Below are positions 1 through 8,183 of a stretch of 64,000 nt of DNA, piece by piece. A program made the translations under genes and the position numbers. A model generated the notes under the pieces. The model had not been told where the DNA came from, searched no databases, and saw only the letters and a list, made by a program, of their open reading frames with translations. This DNA comes from Paracoccus sp. (in: a-proteobacteria) (GTDB lineage Bacteria; Pseudomonadota; Alphaproteobacteria; Rhodobacterales; Rhodobacteraceae): assembly GCF_030538495.1 (NCBI RefSeq), contig NZ_JAUNTW010000004.1:62001-126000 (forward strand), written 5' to 3'. Every line of letters begins with the position of its first letter. Position 1 is the first letter of the stretch.

Positions 1-402
1 TTGACCGCATCGCGCGGCTCGCAATGGGTCTGCGACAAATGCCATAATGTGATGCATAACTGGTCGCCGGTTTGCGACAGCTGCAACGGTTTCGACACGC
101 TGACCTGGCGCGAACCGGATGAAAAAGGCCCGGCCCCCACGACCGGCGCGGAAATGCTGCCGTTGCTGGTGGGTGCGCCGAAACCGGCGGAACCGGAACC
201 TGCGCCCGAGGCCGCCCCGGCGGCCCCTGCGGAACCCACGCAAAAGGTGGAAATCGCCCGCGTCGCCCCCGGCATGGTCCCGACCGAGGATGACTATGTT
301 CAGGTCGATCTGGCCCCGTCATCGACGGTTACGGAACCCGCCGCCGCCGTGGAACCTGCGCCTGAACCCGCACCGGCCCCCGAAGCCGCGCCAGAAAAAT
401 GA
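1..402 (+). CDS. HemY-type heme biosynthesis protein, C-terminal fragment
   Basis: The reading frame is open from the first base, so this is the 3' end of a gene that starts outside the window. The first 40 residues carry two CxxC pairs (Cys11/14 and Cys25/28) within a W-V-C-D-K-C ... P-V-C-D-S-C ... FDTLTWR-P pattern. I recognise this as the conserved C-terminus of alphaproteobacterial HemY-like inner-membrane TPR proteins, usually encoded beside hemC/hemD. A tail of about 90 residues rich in Pro, Ala and Glu follows and is probably disordered. The HemY name rests on this C-terminal motif alone; the membrane and TPR parts are not visible. Confidence 0.7.
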   Translation: MTASRGSQWVCDKCHNVMHNWSPVCDSCNGFDTLTWREPDEKGPAPTTGAEMLPLLVGAPKPAEPEPAPEAAPAAPAEPTQKVEIARVAPGMVPTEDDYVQVDLAPSSTVTEPAAAVEPAPEPAPAPEAAPEK

Positions 403-407
403 CCGGC

Positions 408-433
408 GGGCGCGGCAAAAAAATGCCGCGCCC
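408..433 (+). terminator. Perfect hairpin 3' of the HemY gene
   Basis: Ten-base arms GGGCGCGGCA and TGCCGCGCCC enclose an A6 loop, starting 5 bases after the HemY stop. Only a short CCCTTTCCCTT follows, so it is a weak intrinsic terminator or a 3'-end stabilising hairpin. A second inverted repeat, GCGGGCG (446-452) with CGCCCGC (466-472), sits between it and the tRNA. Confidence 0.5.
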
Positions 434-482
434 CCCTTTCCCTTAGCGGGCGAAGGTGCTATCTGCGCCCGCACAGTCTGAT

Positions 483-558
483 GCCGGTGTAGCTCAGCTG
501 GTAGAGCACGTCATTCGTAATGATGGGGTCGGGGGTTCGAGTCCCTTCACCGGCACCA
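483..558 (+). tRNA. tRNA-Thr (anticodon CGU)
   Basis: A full cloverleaf can be drawn. The acceptor stem is GCCGGTG (483-489) with CACCGGC (548-554). The D-arm has GCTC/GAGC. The anticodon stem CGTCA/TGATG holds the loop TTCGTAA, giving anticodon CGT. The T-loop is TTCGAGT. The discriminator is A555 and CCA is encoded (556-558). The anticodon reads ACG, hence threonine. A strong terminator follows at 601. Confidence 0.96.
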
Positions 559-600
559 CCTGATCCGCTCAGGTGATTTCCACGTCCAGAAAAAACCGTT

Positions 601-626
601 GCGCGCTGACAAAGCGCGCTTTTTTT
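601..626 (+). terminator. Intrinsic terminator of tRNA-Thr
   Basis: Perfect 7-bp stem GCGCGCT/AGCGCGC with a 5-base loop, followed by seven T residues (620-626). It lies 42 bases after the tRNA. Confidence 0.85.
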
Positions 627-704
627 GTTTTTGACGGAACGATGTTGCGCGTCAGATGTTAGTGATCCGAAAACAGATTAACGCCCAACCGAAAGGGAAA
701 CATC

Positions 705-1133
705 ATGTCGAACGCAAATGTTGAACAGGCAAAACGTGACGCTCAGGCTGCTGCCAAAGAAGCGGAAAAAGACATCAAATCCGGCGCAAAAGAGCTGGCC
801 AACAAAGCCAAAGACGTGGCCCGTGACGTTGCCGACAACAGCGGCGTGGAGCGCCTGAAAGAACGCGGCGCGGAACTGGTGGATGACGCCAAAGCCGCTG
901 GTCGCGAATACGCCGAACTGGCCCGCGAAAAGGGCGAAGAATATGCCGACCGCGCCCGTTACGAAGCCGAGCGTCTGTATGAAGCTGGCCACGAAAAAGC
1001 CCGCGAAGTCGCCAACTATGCCGAAGAGCAATATGACGAAGTGTCGGCCATGGTTCGCCGCAATCCGGCTCAGGCCCTGGGTATTGCTGCTGGCGTCGGC
1101 TTCCTGGTCGGTCTGCTGCTGGCCCGTCGCTAA
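705..1133 (+). CDS. DUF883/ElaB-YqjD family membrane-anchored protein
   Basis: A 142-residue protein. Residues 1-105 are very rich in Ala, Lys, Glu and Asp and predicted to form a long charged helix or coiled coil. The C-terminus (about 112-142) has the signature R-R-N-P-A-Q-A-L-G-I-A followed by a hydrophobic glycine-zipper helix ending in LLLARR. This layout is that of the ElaB/YgaM/YqjD (DUF883) family, C-tail-anchored inner-membrane proteins of which YqjD binds ribosomes in E. coli. The next gene starts 12 bases on and encodes another small membrane protein, so the two are likely co-transcribed. A stress or stationary-phase role is inferred from the family only. Confidence 0.75.
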   Translation: MSNANVEQAKRDAQAAAKEAEKDIKSGAKELANKAKDVARDVADNSGVERLKERGAELVDDAKAAGREYAELAREKGEEYADRARYEAERLYEAGHEKAREVANYAEEQYDEVSAMVRRNPAQALGIAAGVGFLVGLLLARR

Positions 1134-1145
1134 GGAGGGGCCGTA

Positions 1146-1796
1146 ATGTTCGATTATGCGCATCGTCTGAAACTTGCGCTGTCGGACACGGCGCGTCGTT
1201 CGGCCCTGAAAATCGGGGCCGGCGTCGTCGGCCTGATCGCGGTGTGTTACCTGATGTCGGCGCTGTGGTGGTTCCTGAACCTGACCATGGAATTGGGACC
1301 GACGCTGGCATCGCTGATTATCGGCGTGGTTCTGGCCGCAATTGCCGGGGTGGTGTTCGTGCTGGGCAACAAAACCCAGCATCAGATGCCCACCACGGAC
1401 GAGCTGAAACGCGAAGTCGAAGCCCGCGTGACGCTGGCCGCTGATGCTGCCACCGACCGCGCCCGGGTTGAAATGGCCCGCGCCGTCGATATGGCCGAAC
1501 GCAAGGTTCACAGCCTGATGGATGAGGCCGGGGAACGTGCGAACGCATTTGCCTATAACGCGGAACGCCGCGTCATGGGGACGGTGCGCGATACGGCGGC
1601 CTCGGTCGGGTTGACGACGCAGAACCTGCAAACCGCGCGACGCAAGGCCGAACACGGCGTTGCGACCGCCAAGCGCGCGGCCAACACCAATGCGGGCAGC
1701 ATGGCCAAGGTGCTGGGTGCCTTTGCGGTGGGTGTGACGCTGGCCGCCAAGGTTGCGGAATCGCGCCGCCGTGATGACGACGATTATTACGTCTGA
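1146..1796 (+). CDS. Phage-holin-superfamily-like small membrane protein
   Basis: A 216-residue protein with two adjacent hydrophobic helices (about 21-43 and 52-74), a charged amphipathic middle (about 80-180) and a weak third hydrophobic stretch near 186-201, ending in an acidic DDDDYYV tail. This resembles proteins annotated as phage holin family or Act-like membrane proteins that accompany DUF883 genes in Rhodobacteraceae. Despite the name there is no phage context. The ATG follows a strong AAGGAGGGG ribosome binding site (1132-1140) that overlaps the end of the preceding gene, which argues for one operon. The molecular function is unknown. Confidence 0.6.
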   Translation: MFDYAHRLKLALSDTARRSALKIGAGVVGLIAVCYLMSALWWFLNLTMELGPTLASLIIGVVLAAIAGVVFVLGNKTQHQMPTTDELKREVEARVTLAADAATDRARVEMARAVDMAERKVHSLMDEAGERANAFAYNAERRVMGTVRDTAASVGLTTQNLQTARRKAEHGVATAKRAANTNAGSMAKVLGAFAVGVTLAAKVAESRRRDDDDYYV

Positions 1797-1816
1797 TCCG
1801 ATGGCTTGAAGAAAGG

Positions 1817-1844
1817 GGGCGGCGCGCAGGTGCCGCCCTTTTTT
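1817..1844 (+). terminator. Intrinsic terminator after the DUF883/holin-like pair
   Basis: Stem GGGCGGC (1817-1823) with GCCGCCC (1832-1838), an 8-base loop and six T residues (1839-1844). Confidence 0.85.
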
Positions 1845-1908
1845 GATGCGGTCTTGCAGGCGGCCTGTGCATCCCCTAAATCTGATGGCAACAGAAAAGG
1901 ACATCACC

Positions 1909-2151
1909 ATGGCGATGGAAGCCCACGACATCGAGGCGCTGATCCGGGCATCGTTCCCCGACGCGCAGATCACCATTACCGATCTGGCTGGCGACGGAAA
2001 CCACTACGCCGCCGAGGTGATCGACGAAAGTTTCCGCGGCAAAAACCGGGTGCAGCAACAGCGCGCCGTCTATGCCGCGCTGCAAGGGAAAATGGACGGC
2101 CCGGCGGGCGAATTGCACGCTTTGGCGCTGACGACCAAGGCGCCGGAATAA
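1909..2151 (+). CDS. BolA/IbaG family protein
   Basis: An 80-residue BolA-fold protein with the family hallmarks: a GDGNHY stretch (28-33), a positively charged [11 protein letters not shown] helix start, and the C-terminal E-L-H-A-L segment whose His (residue 70) is the usual Fe-S ligand in BolA-glutaredoxin complexes. I start at the ATG preceded by AGAAAAGG rather than at an upstream in-frame codon that lacks a binding site and family homology. The next gene is a CGFS glutaredoxin, the known partner: BolA and monothiol Grx share a [2Fe-2S] cluster and act in iron-sulfur trafficking or iron sensing. Confidence 0.9.
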   Translation: MAMEAHDIEALIRASFPDAQITITDLAGDGNHYAAEVIDESFRGKNRVQQQRAVYAALQGKMDGPAGELHALALTTKAPE

Positions 2152-2179
2152 CCCGGTCCGCCGCAAAAGGAATGAACGA

Positions 2180-2542
2180 ATGACCGATACCACTGCCCGC
2201 ATCCGCGACATGATCGACAACCGCGATGTTGTCCTGTTCATGAAAGGCACCAAAGACATGCCGCAATGCGGGTTTTCCAGCCGGGTTGCGGGCGTCCTGA
2301 ATTATATGGGCGTCGATTATCAGGATGTGAATGTGCTGGCGGACGCCGATATTCGTCAGGGTATCAAAGATTTTTCCGACTGGCCGACCATTCCGCAACT
2401 CTATGTCAAAGGCGAATTTGTCGGCGGCTGCGATATCGTCACCGAAATGGTGCTGTCGGGCGAACTGGATCAGCTGTTCGCGCAAAAAGGCGTGACCTAT
2501 GACACCGAGGCTGCCGACCGGATCCGCGAAGCAAACGCCTGA
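2180..2542 (+). CDS. grxD: Grx4-type monothiol glutaredoxin
   Basis: A 120-residue single-domain glutaredoxin with the monothiol active site CGFS (30-33) preceded by MKGTKDMPQ. It also has the W-P-T-I-P-Q-L-Y cis-proline segment and the GG-C-D glutathione-binding region. These features define the Grx4/GrxD class, which carries a bridging [2Fe-2S] cluster and delivers it to targets or partners with BolA. It sits 28 bases after the bolA-type gene, so the two form an operon. Confidence 0.93.
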   Translation: MTDTTARIRDMIDNRDVVLFMKGTKDMPQCGFSSRVAGVLNYMGVDYQDVNVLADADIRQGIKDFSDWPTIPQLYVKGEFVGGCDIVTEMVLSGELDQLFAQKGVTYDTEAADRIREANA

Positions 2543-2606
2543 TCCGCGTCCTGTTAATTGATCTTTATTGCCTTGCGGGACACGACGTTTGGTGCAAGCT
2601 GATGCT

Positions 2607-2984
2607 ATGCAACATGTCGTGTTCCGCTTTTTCGTGATCGATCGTGATCCCTTTGTCGCGCAGGATATGTGCGACGGGCTGCGGGCGGCCTGTGTGGGCG
2701 CGGATGTGTGCCATGTCAGCAGCGTGGACGAATTAACGGCGCTGCCGGATTTGGCGCGCGATGCGGGCCTTGGCTTGCCTGTTGTGATCACAAAGAAATC
2801 CATTGCAGAAATCATGGCCAGCGGGCTGGATCTTCTGGTGCAGCAAATCAATTCGCAACTGGTCGTGCGTCTGGGCGATGACCCGGTGGCCGATATTCTG
2901 GGCCGCGGATGGCTGCCCTTGGCCGCGCCATTCAGCTGGGACGATCTGGCCGATCTGGTCCAGCAACTGCAAGGGCGTGGATAA
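2607..2984 (+). CDS. Small conserved protein resembling a response-regulator receiver
   Basis: A protein of about 125 residues if it starts at ATG 2607 (an in-frame start 39 bases upstream is possible). The alternating hydrophobic strand and helix pattern, the early acidic D12/D14 and the C-terminal LVQQL helix suggest a receiver-like fold. I see no convincing phosphoacceptor Asp at the end of strand 3 and the Lys environment (VVITKKS) is not standard. It is best called a hypothetical protein with a possible pseudo-receiver fold. It has no partner kinase nearby. Confidence 0.5.
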   Translation: MQHVVFRFFVIDRDPFVAQDMCDGLRAACVGADVCHVSSVDELTALPDLARDAGLGLPVVITKKSIAEIMASGLDLLVQQINSQLVVRLGDDPVADILGRGWLPLAAPFSWDDLADLVQQLQGRG

Positions 2985-3003
2985 GAGGTCGCGCGGCGAG
3001 GGG

Positions 3004-3414
3004 GTTGTTCCCGCGAAGGTGGGGATGAACCGACCAGCCGTTTTGTCGCGGGCGTGTCGGCGTCCTGTTCCCTGTAAGCGCGGGATGAACCGCAGACTGA
3101 ATCCCATTCTTACATTGCCGCGCCCTATTCCCCGCGAAAGCGGGGATGGACCGACTCCATATCGATTCCGTTAATCGGTAGAGTGTTGTTCCCCGCGAAC
3201 GCGGGGATGAACCGGGCGAAGCATGGCCAACCCGCGTTATCTATCATTGTTTCCCACGCAAGCGGGAGCAACCGTCGCGATGGCCCTGAACGGGCAGGAC
3301 GCGGCGCTGTTCCGCGGGAACCACCATCCTGACCAGCAGACCTTGGCTGCTCCTTGCGGACGCGGGATGGGCCGCGCGGCCGAACCGTTTCTCGTAAACG
3401 CGGGGATGCCCCCG
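3004..3414. CRISPR. Degenerate orphan CRISPR-like array, type I-E-like repeats
   Basis: Five 29-base repeat units (3004-3032, 3064-3092, 3125-3153, 3186-3214, 3246-3274) are separated by unique spacers of 31, 32, 32 and 31 bases. The best unit (3186-3214) has TTCCCCGCG, a short loop, then CGCGGGGATGAACCG, closely matching the type I-E consensus. The other units have one to eight changes. A very poor unit follows at 3307-3335, then two repeat-like segments (3346-3374 and 3386-3414) with irregular spacing. No cas gene lies in the window. The spacing is diagnostic; the repeat divergence suggests decay. Confidence 0.72.
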
Positions 3415-3460
3415 ATGCTCTGCCCCCGCAACTGCCCGCCCTTTGGCGCGGTCACGCCGT

Positions 3461-3564
3461 GAGTATTTTTGCACAGAAGAAACGGCAAGGGCGGCACCCA
3501 ACCTAAGGCGCCGCCCCTATCTTCTGTGTCTAAATATCCCGGGGGTCCGGGGGCTGGCCCCCGG
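3461..3564. repeat. Inverted repeat with CAGAAGA core plus GC hairpin
   Basis: The left arm GAGTATTTTTGCACAGAAGA (3461-3480) pairs imperfectly with TCTTCTGTGTCTAAATATC (3520-3538). A CCGGGGG/CCCCCGG hairpin (3547-3564) follows. The same arms occur at 35915-35972, 40744-40796 and 63875. The element lies between convergent genes, as its relatives at 35.9 and 40.7 kb do. Confidence 0.65.
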
Positions 3565-3590
3565 CCTCTCCCCCGGTCCGCCCTCGCTAA

Positions 3591-4628
3591 TCAGAACCCG
3601 GCTTTGATCCGTTCGAACTCGGCCAACTGGCGCAGGCGTTGTTGCGGGTCGTTCGGGGTCTGGTCCAGAATCGGGGCATCCACCGGGCCGAGACCTTCGG
3701 CAACCGCCGGATCATCGGCGATCGTGGCCATGGCCGCGGCCGAGGTGTGGCCGTAACCGATCGCATCCAACAGCGCGCGACCCGCCGACGGTTCCAGCCA
3801 CGCGTTGACGAAATCATAGGCTTTGTCTTCGCTGCCCGGCCCGTTTTTCAGATTGATCAGACCGCAGAAAAACGTCGATGACCCTTCTTTCGGCGCACGC
3901 TGGAAGCCGACGGGATAGCCGTCCTCTTTCAAATACACCACGCCGTCATTCCACGACCACGCAACATCGACCGCGCCTGATGCCATCAGCTGCGCCTGTT
4001 CGGACGGGTCCGACCAATAGGCGGCGACGTTCTGATGCGCCTCGCGGAGCCATGCTGCGGCGGCTTGGAATTGTTCTTCGGTCACGTCGTCCCAATCGGT
4101 CGTGCCGGTCGCCAGATAGCCCAATGCCCAGACATCATCGGCGCTGTCGGGCAGGGATGTGCGGCCCTGATATTTGGGGCTGACAAAGACTTGCAGCGTT
4201 TCCACATCTTCGGCCGGGACGTTTTCGGTGTTATAGGCAATCGCCGTCGCGCCCCAATCGGTCGGGATATACCAGACGCCCTGATCATCCTTGAACACGT
4301 CGGAATCCAGGAAACGCGCTTCGATCTGGTCGAAATTCGGGATGCGCGACGTGTCCCAGGGTTCGATCAGGTCGGCATCGCGGTATTTGCTGACCATCTG
4401 GCTGCACGGATGGGCGATGTCGGCGCGGAAACCGGATGCGACTTTTTGGAACGCTTCGTCATCGTCGCCGTAAAAGGCAAAGGTGGGGCTTTGCCCGTGT
4501 TTGTCGATATAGGCCTGAAAGATTTCAGGAACCTCGAACCCGGCCCAGTCGAAAATCGTCAGTTCCGGGTCGGCGGCAAAGGCGGGCAGCGCCGCCGCGG
4601 TCAGAATGGTGGTGGTCAGCAAACGCAT
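3591..4628 (-). CDS. Periplasmic substrate-binding protein, spermidine/putrescine (PotD/PotF) type
   Basis: A 345-residue extracellular solute-binding protein. Residues 1-18 form a signal peptide cleaved after ALPAFA. The mature protein has the polyamine-binding layout: an early I-F-D-W-A-G-F motif, an H-P-C-S segment, W-Y-I-P-T-D-W-G-A-T near the middle, and A-W-S-W-N-D later. Homologues deliver polyamines to PotABC-type importers. No permease or ATPase gene is adjacent, so it is an orphan component here and its ligand is uncertain. An AGGAAGG lies about 11 bases before the ATG. Confidence 0.8.
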   Translation of the reverse strand: MRLLTTTILTAAALPAFAADPELTIFDWAGFEVPEIFQAYIDKHGQSPTFAFYGDDDEAFQKVASGFRADIAHPCSQMVSKYRDADLIEPWDTSRIPNFDQIEARFLDSDVFKDDQGVWYIPTDWGATAIAYNTENVPAEDVETLQVFVSPKYQGRTSLPDSADDVWALGYLATGTTDWDDVTEEQFQAAAAWLREAHQNVAAYWSDPSEQAQLMASGAVDVAWSWNDGVVYLKEDGYPVGFQRAPKEGSSTFFCGLINLKNGPGSEDKAYDFVNAWLEPSAGRALLDAIGYGHTSAAAMATIADDPAVAEGLGPVDAPILDQTPNDPQQRLRQLAEFERIKAGF

Positions 4629-4733
4629 GGGACACGGGGCCTTCCTGTTGGTGTCATTCCCGACAGGCTAGCCCCGCATCTGTGGCCGCGCAAGGCGTTC
4701 GCGCGACCGTGAACGCCCGACGTAACGCGCGCG

Positions 4734-5477
4734 TCACCGCATCCGCAGCCCGCCATCCAAACGGATCGTTTCGCCGTTCATATAGTCGTTTTCGACAATG
4801 AACTGCGCCAGATGGGCAAATTCCGCCGGGTCGCCCAGACGTTTGGGAAAGTTAACCTCGGCGGCCAGACTGTCCTGAACCTCTTGCGGCAGGCTGCGCA
4901 GCATGGGCGTGCCGAATGTGCCGGGCGCGATCGAACAGATGCGGATCGCGGGGCGCACCAGATCGCGCGCAATCGGCAGGGTCATGCCCGCAATCGCCGC
5001 CTTGGACGCGGCATAGGCAGCCTGTCCCGCCTGACCGTCAAAGGCCGCAATCGACGCGGTGTTGATGATGACGCCGTTCTGATCGCGACCGTTCTTGGCC
5101 ATCTGTTCGGCGGCCAGACGCAGCACGTTAAAGGTGCCGATCAGGTTCACCTCGATCACTTTGCGAAAGCTGTCCAGTTTATGCGCGCCGTCGCGGCCAA
5201 CGGTTTTTTCGCCAATGACGATGCCCGCGCAGTTCACGCATACGTCGATGCCGCCCATTTCGGCCACGGCGGCGTCAATCGCGGCCTGCACGCTGGCGGG
5301 GTCGGTCACGTCGGTTTCGGCAAAGCCCGCGCCGATGCTGGCGGCGTATTCCGCGCCTTTGGGGTCACGGTCCAGAATGAAGACCCGAGCGCCCGCCTTG
5401 CGGAAATGGTCCGCCGTGGCCTGACCCAAACCGGATGCGCCCCCGGTGATGATGGCGCGGCTGTCTGCGATTTTCAT
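4734..5477 (-). CDS. Short-chain dehydrogenase, 3-hydroxyacyl-CoA dehydrogenase type 2-like
   Basis: A 247-residue classical SDR. The cofactor motif is TGGASGLG (11-18), Asp36 follows strand 2 (NAD preference), and the catalytic set is N111, S142, Y155, K159. The C-terminal P-K-R-L-G-D-P-x-E-(F/Y)-A and M-N-G-E-T-I-R-L-D-G motifs resemble type II 3-hydroxyacyl-CoA dehydrogenases (HSD17B10 group). I use the ATG at 5477, preceded by GGGAGGGG, instead of a longer upstream frame. The likely reaction is NAD-dependent oxidation of a 3-hydroxyacyl-CoA in short or branched acyl-chain degradation; the substrate is inferred from family resemblance. Confidence 0.8.
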   Translation of the reverse strand: MKIADSRAIITGGASGLGQATADHFRKAGARVFILDRDPKGAEYAASIGAGFAETDVTDPASVQAAIDAAVAEMGGIDVCVNCAGIVIGEKTVGRDGAHKLDSFRKVIEVNLIGTFNVLRLAAEQMAKNGRDQNGVIINTASIAAFDGQAGQAAYAASKAAIAGMTLPIARDLVRPAIRICSIAPGTFGTPMLRSLPQEVQDSLAAEVNFPKRLGDPAEFAHLAQFIVENDYMNGETIRLDGGLRMR

Positions 5478-5529
5478 GAAATCCCCTCCCTTGTCGGTCT
5501 GGTCCCTTTGTCGCATGACCGCGCGCCCG

Positions 5530-6372
5530 TTACCAGCGTCCCGAGGCCCCTCCGCCCGAGGATTGCCCCCCGCCGAACCCGCCCGAGCGTCCCCCGCCGG
5601 AACGGGGTCGCGTGTCGCGGTCGGTGCGGGGGCTGGTCCAGCCGCAGGTCGGGCAACGGCGCCACACGCTTTCGCGCAGGGGGCGGCCTGCGGCGTCGGT
5701 GGCGTTTTCGATGGGGGCGGTTTCTTCGGTCAGGCCGCGGCCTTGGCAGTTGGGGCAGGGCTGGCGGCGGCGTTGAACATCGCGCCAGATGCCGCGCGCA
5801 ATGGTCGATGCGATGAACGCGAACACGCCCCAGAACAGCACCATCGGCCCCCAGTCGCCAATCCCGCGCCGAGGCGGTTCGACGCCATGCCCCGCCGCCA
5901 CCGGGCGCGCGATCAGGTCGATCACCTGCAACGCGCCGTCGCGGGTGCCGCCCGACATATTCCCGTCGCGAAAGGCGGGCAGCATGGTGCGATTCATAAT
6001 CCGTTCCGCCACCAGATCGGCGTTGCGCGAATATCCGGCGCCAAGTTCGATGCGCGCTTCGCGGTCATCCGGCAGGACCAGCACCATGAACCCGTCATTG
6101 CGGGTCGCATCGCCCACGCCCCAATGATTGAACAGCCGCGTCGCGAACTGTTCCAGCGTGCCGCCCCATTCCGCGCGGCTGGGCAGGGTGACGACCGTTC
6201 CCTGAACCCCGGTGTCGCGATAGAGCGCGATCAGCGCCTGATCCAGAACCCGCGTGTCGTCATTGGTCAGCACGGCGGCAAAGTCGTTGATGCTGGTATG
6301 CACCCAATCGGGCAAATCCTGCGCCGCCACGGGCAGCGCCAGCATCAGCCAGATCACCGCCGCGCGGATCAT
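5530..6372 (-). CDS. TPM-domain protein with a zinc ribbon and Gly-rich tail
   Basis: A 280-residue envelope protein. It has a signal peptide 1-17 (LPVAA), a TPM (Psb32/MOLO-1-like) domain about 20-140 with D-G-F-M-V-L-V-L and R-I-E-L-G-A-G-Y-S, one membrane helix about 174-194, then a four-cysteine ribbon (C206, C209, C240, C243) and a Gly/Ser/Arg tail ending in GRW. TPM proteins are membrane-anchored and of uncertain activity; some are phosphatases. Its ATG overlaps the ppk2 stop (ATGA), so the two are translationally coupled. The zinc ribbon on the cytoplasmic side is the notable feature. Confidence 0.75.
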   Translation of the reverse strand: MIRAAVIWLMLALPVAAQDLPDWVHTSINDFAAVLTNDDTRVLDQALIALYRDTGVQGTVVTLPSRAEWGGTLEQFATRLFNHWGVGDATRNDGFMVLVLPDDREARIELGAGYSRNADLVAERIMNRTMLPAFRDGNMSGGTRDGALQVIDLIARPVAAGHGVEPPRRGIGDWGPMVLFWGVFAFIASTIARGIWRDVQRRRQPCPNCQGRGLTEETAPIENATDAAGRPLRESVWRRCPTCGWTSPRTDRDTRPRSGGGRSGGFGGGQSSGGGASGRW

Positions 6373-7253
6373 GCCCGCAACAGGTCCGGCCCGCCCGCGA
6401 TTTTGGGGTCAATCGCGCCGATGACATCCACATCTTTGCCCGCGTAATCCACGGCGTGAAGGATGGTCTGGATCGCCGCAATCCGCGCGCGGCGTTTGTC
6501 ATCGGACCGGATCACCGTCCAGGGCGCAATCGGGGAATGGGACAGGTTCAACGTGTCGCGGATGGCGACCGAATAGTCGTCCCATTTCGCCAGCCCGTTC
6601 ACGTCGATGGGCGACAGTTTCCATTGCTTCAGCGGGTCGTTTTCCCGATCCAGAAACCGGCGCAACTGTTCGGCGCGTCCCACATCCATCCACAATTTGA
6701 CCAGCACCACCCCGTCATCGACCAGCGTTTGTTCAAAGCTGGGCAATTGCCGGAAAAAGGCGTTCCGCTGGGCATCGGTGCTGAACCCAAACACGCGCTC
6801 CACCACGCCACGGTTATACCAACTGCGGTCGAACAGCGCGATTTCACCGGCGGCGGGCAGCCAGTCGATGTAACGCTGAAAATACCACTGGCCTGCTTCG
6901 CGTTCGGTTGGTTTGGGCAGCGCCACGATATAGGCCGAACGCGGATTCAGATTGGCGCGCACCCGGTCGATGGTGCCGCCCTTGCCGGCGGCGTCGCGGC
7001 CTTCGAACAGCACAACCACGCGCTTGCCCGCCGCGATCACGCCATACAGCATCCGCACCAGCTGCGTTTGCAGCCGGTCCAGATGCGCGTTGTAATCGTC
7101 GCGGTCCATATCCCGGTCATAGGGGAACGCATCATCCAGAATGTCACGCTTGCTGCCGTTCTGAATCGCCTGACGGATGTCCTTGGGCGCGCCCTTTTCC
7201 AGATATTCGGTGATTTTGCCCACCAGAGGCAGGTCGGGGTTATGGTCAGGCAT
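6369..7253 (-). CDS. ppk2: Polyphosphate kinase 2 family protein
   Basis: A 294-residue PPK2-family kinase. Visible motifs are the Walker [10 protein letters not shown] (85-93), the lid region D-R-S-W-Y-N-R (142-148), and E-R-V-F-G-F plus the P-L-K-Q-W-K-L-S-P segment. PPK2 enzymes move phosphate between polyphosphate and nucleoside di- or monophosphates. The length and motifs fit class I (NDP-phosphorylating), but assigning direction and substrate needs assays. It overlaps metA upstream by 8 bases and the TPM gene downstream by 4, placing it inside a metA operon. Confidence 0.9.
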   Translation of the reverse strand: MPDHNPDLPLVGKITEYLEKGAPKDIRQAIQNGSKRDILDDAFPYDRDMDRDDYNAHLDRLQTQLVRMLYGVIAAGKRVVVLFEGRDAAGKGGTIDRVRANLNPRSAYIVALPKPTEREAGQWYFQRYIDWLPAAGEIALFDRSWYNRGVVERVFGFSTDAQRNAFFRQLPSFEQTLVDDGVVLVKLWMDVGRAEQLRRFLDRENDPLKQWKLSPIDVNGLAKWDDYSVAIRDTLNLSHSPIAPWTVIRSDDKRRARIAAIQTILHAVDYAGKDVDVIGAIDPKIAGGPDLLRA

Positions 7254-8181
7254 CGTCGCGGTTCCCAATGCGGGACATATCGAAATATGTCGTCTGATAG
7301 ATCTCGTTGATCCAGTTACCGTAGAGCAAATGCGCATGGCTGCGCCAGCGATTTGCGGGCGCGCGCGTGGGGTCGTCATCGGGGTAATAATTCGCAGGCA
7401 CCCGCGCGGGTTTGCCTGCCGCCGTGTCGCGGTCGTATTCGTCCTTTAACGTGGTGCTGTCATATTCAAAATGGTTGAACACATAGAGCGCGCGATGATC
7501 CGGGTCGGCCAGCAGGCATGGCCCGGTTTCGGGGCTGGACAGCAGTGTTTGCAGCGCCGGGCGGGCGTCCACATCGGCCTGACGGTTTTCGGTCCAGCGG
7601 CTGACCGGCACCAGCACATCATCCGAAAACCCCCGAAGATAGGGCGACGCAGGCGCGCAATTCTGGTGCCGGTAACATCCGAACGCCTTGTGATCCAACA
7701 GATATTTCGGCAGGCCGTGGAAATACCACGCCATAGCCATGCCGCCCCAGCACACGCCAAAGGTCGAATGAACATGCGTCTGCGTCCAGTCAAAGACGCG
7801 CGCCAGTTCGTCCCAATAGGTGACATCGGCGAAATCCAGATGTTCAACCGGCGCGCCGGTAATCACCAGCCCGTCGAACTTTTCCCCCGACGCCTGCACA
7901 TCGCGGAACGGCCGGTAAAAGCTGGCCATATGGTCGGCGGCGGTGTTGCGGCTTTCGTGATCGGACATGCGGATCAGTTGGAAATCAATTTGCAGCGGCG
8001 TGGCTCCGATCAGGCGGGCAAATTGGTTTTCGGTCTGAATCTTTTTCGGCATCAGGTTCAGCAACCCGATGCGCAGCGGGCGAATATCCTGTTGCGCGGC
8101 ACGACCGGGGGACATGACCATCACGCCTTCGTCCGACAGGATGCGGTATGCGGGCAGGCTTTCGTTCAGGGTGATGGGCAT
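7246..8181 (-). CDS. metA: MetA: homoserine O-acyltransferase, probably acetyl-CoA specific
   Basis: A 311-residue MetA-family enzyme catalysing the first committed step of methionine synthesis. The catalytic triad is visible: C144 in F-G-V-C-W-G-G, and H237 with E239 in F-N-H-F-E-Y. The segment T-G-A-P-V-E places Glu113 where E. coli MetA has Gly111. In characterised enzymes Glu at this position directs use of acetyl-CoA, so O-acetylhomoserine is the likelier product despite the usual succinyltransferase label. The gene begins 2 bases after a P-loop ATPase gene. Homoserine dehydrogenase lies at 51.8 kb. Confidence 0.93.
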   Translation of the reverse strand: MPITLNESLPAYRILSDEGVMVMSPGRAAQQDIRPLRIGLLNLMPKKIQTENQFARLIGATPLQIDFQLIRMSDHESRNTAADHMASFYRPFRDVQASGEKFDGLVITGAPVEHLDFADVTYWDELARVFDWTQTHVHSTFGVCWGGMAMAWYFHGLPKYLLDHKAFGCYRHQNCAPASPYLRGFSDDVLVPVSRWTENRQADVDARPALQTLLSSPETGPCLLADPDHRALYVFNHFEYDSTTLKDEYDRDTAAGKPARVPANYYPDDDPTRAPANRWRSHAHLLYGNWINEIYQTTYFDMSRIGNRDDA

Positions 8182-8183
8182 GG

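Larger units (their letters stand above)
2985..3590. other. 606-base gene-free interval
   Basis: Between the receiver-like gene and the convergent binding-protein gene there is no credible coding frame. The interval holds the CRISPR-like array (3004-3414) and then an inverted-repeat/hairpin element (3461-3564). Confidence 0.7.

Noticed and set aside
1146-1796. Phage holin label as a sign of prophage
   Set aside because: Two small membrane genes after a tRNA, but no integrase, capsid, tail or att repeat. The lrgA-type gene at 39.7 kb is likewise not phage.
678-1976. A 432-codon open frame antisense to the DUF883/holin-like genes
   Set aside because: Low-complexity, His/Gly/Arg-rich translation with no family pattern. 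The opposite strand has genes with good binding sites, clear families and terminators. It is a GC-rich shadow frame.
3223-3462. A 79-codon open frame across the CRISPR-like array
   Set aside because: It crosses the repeats and spacers, has no binding site, and its translation is low in information.
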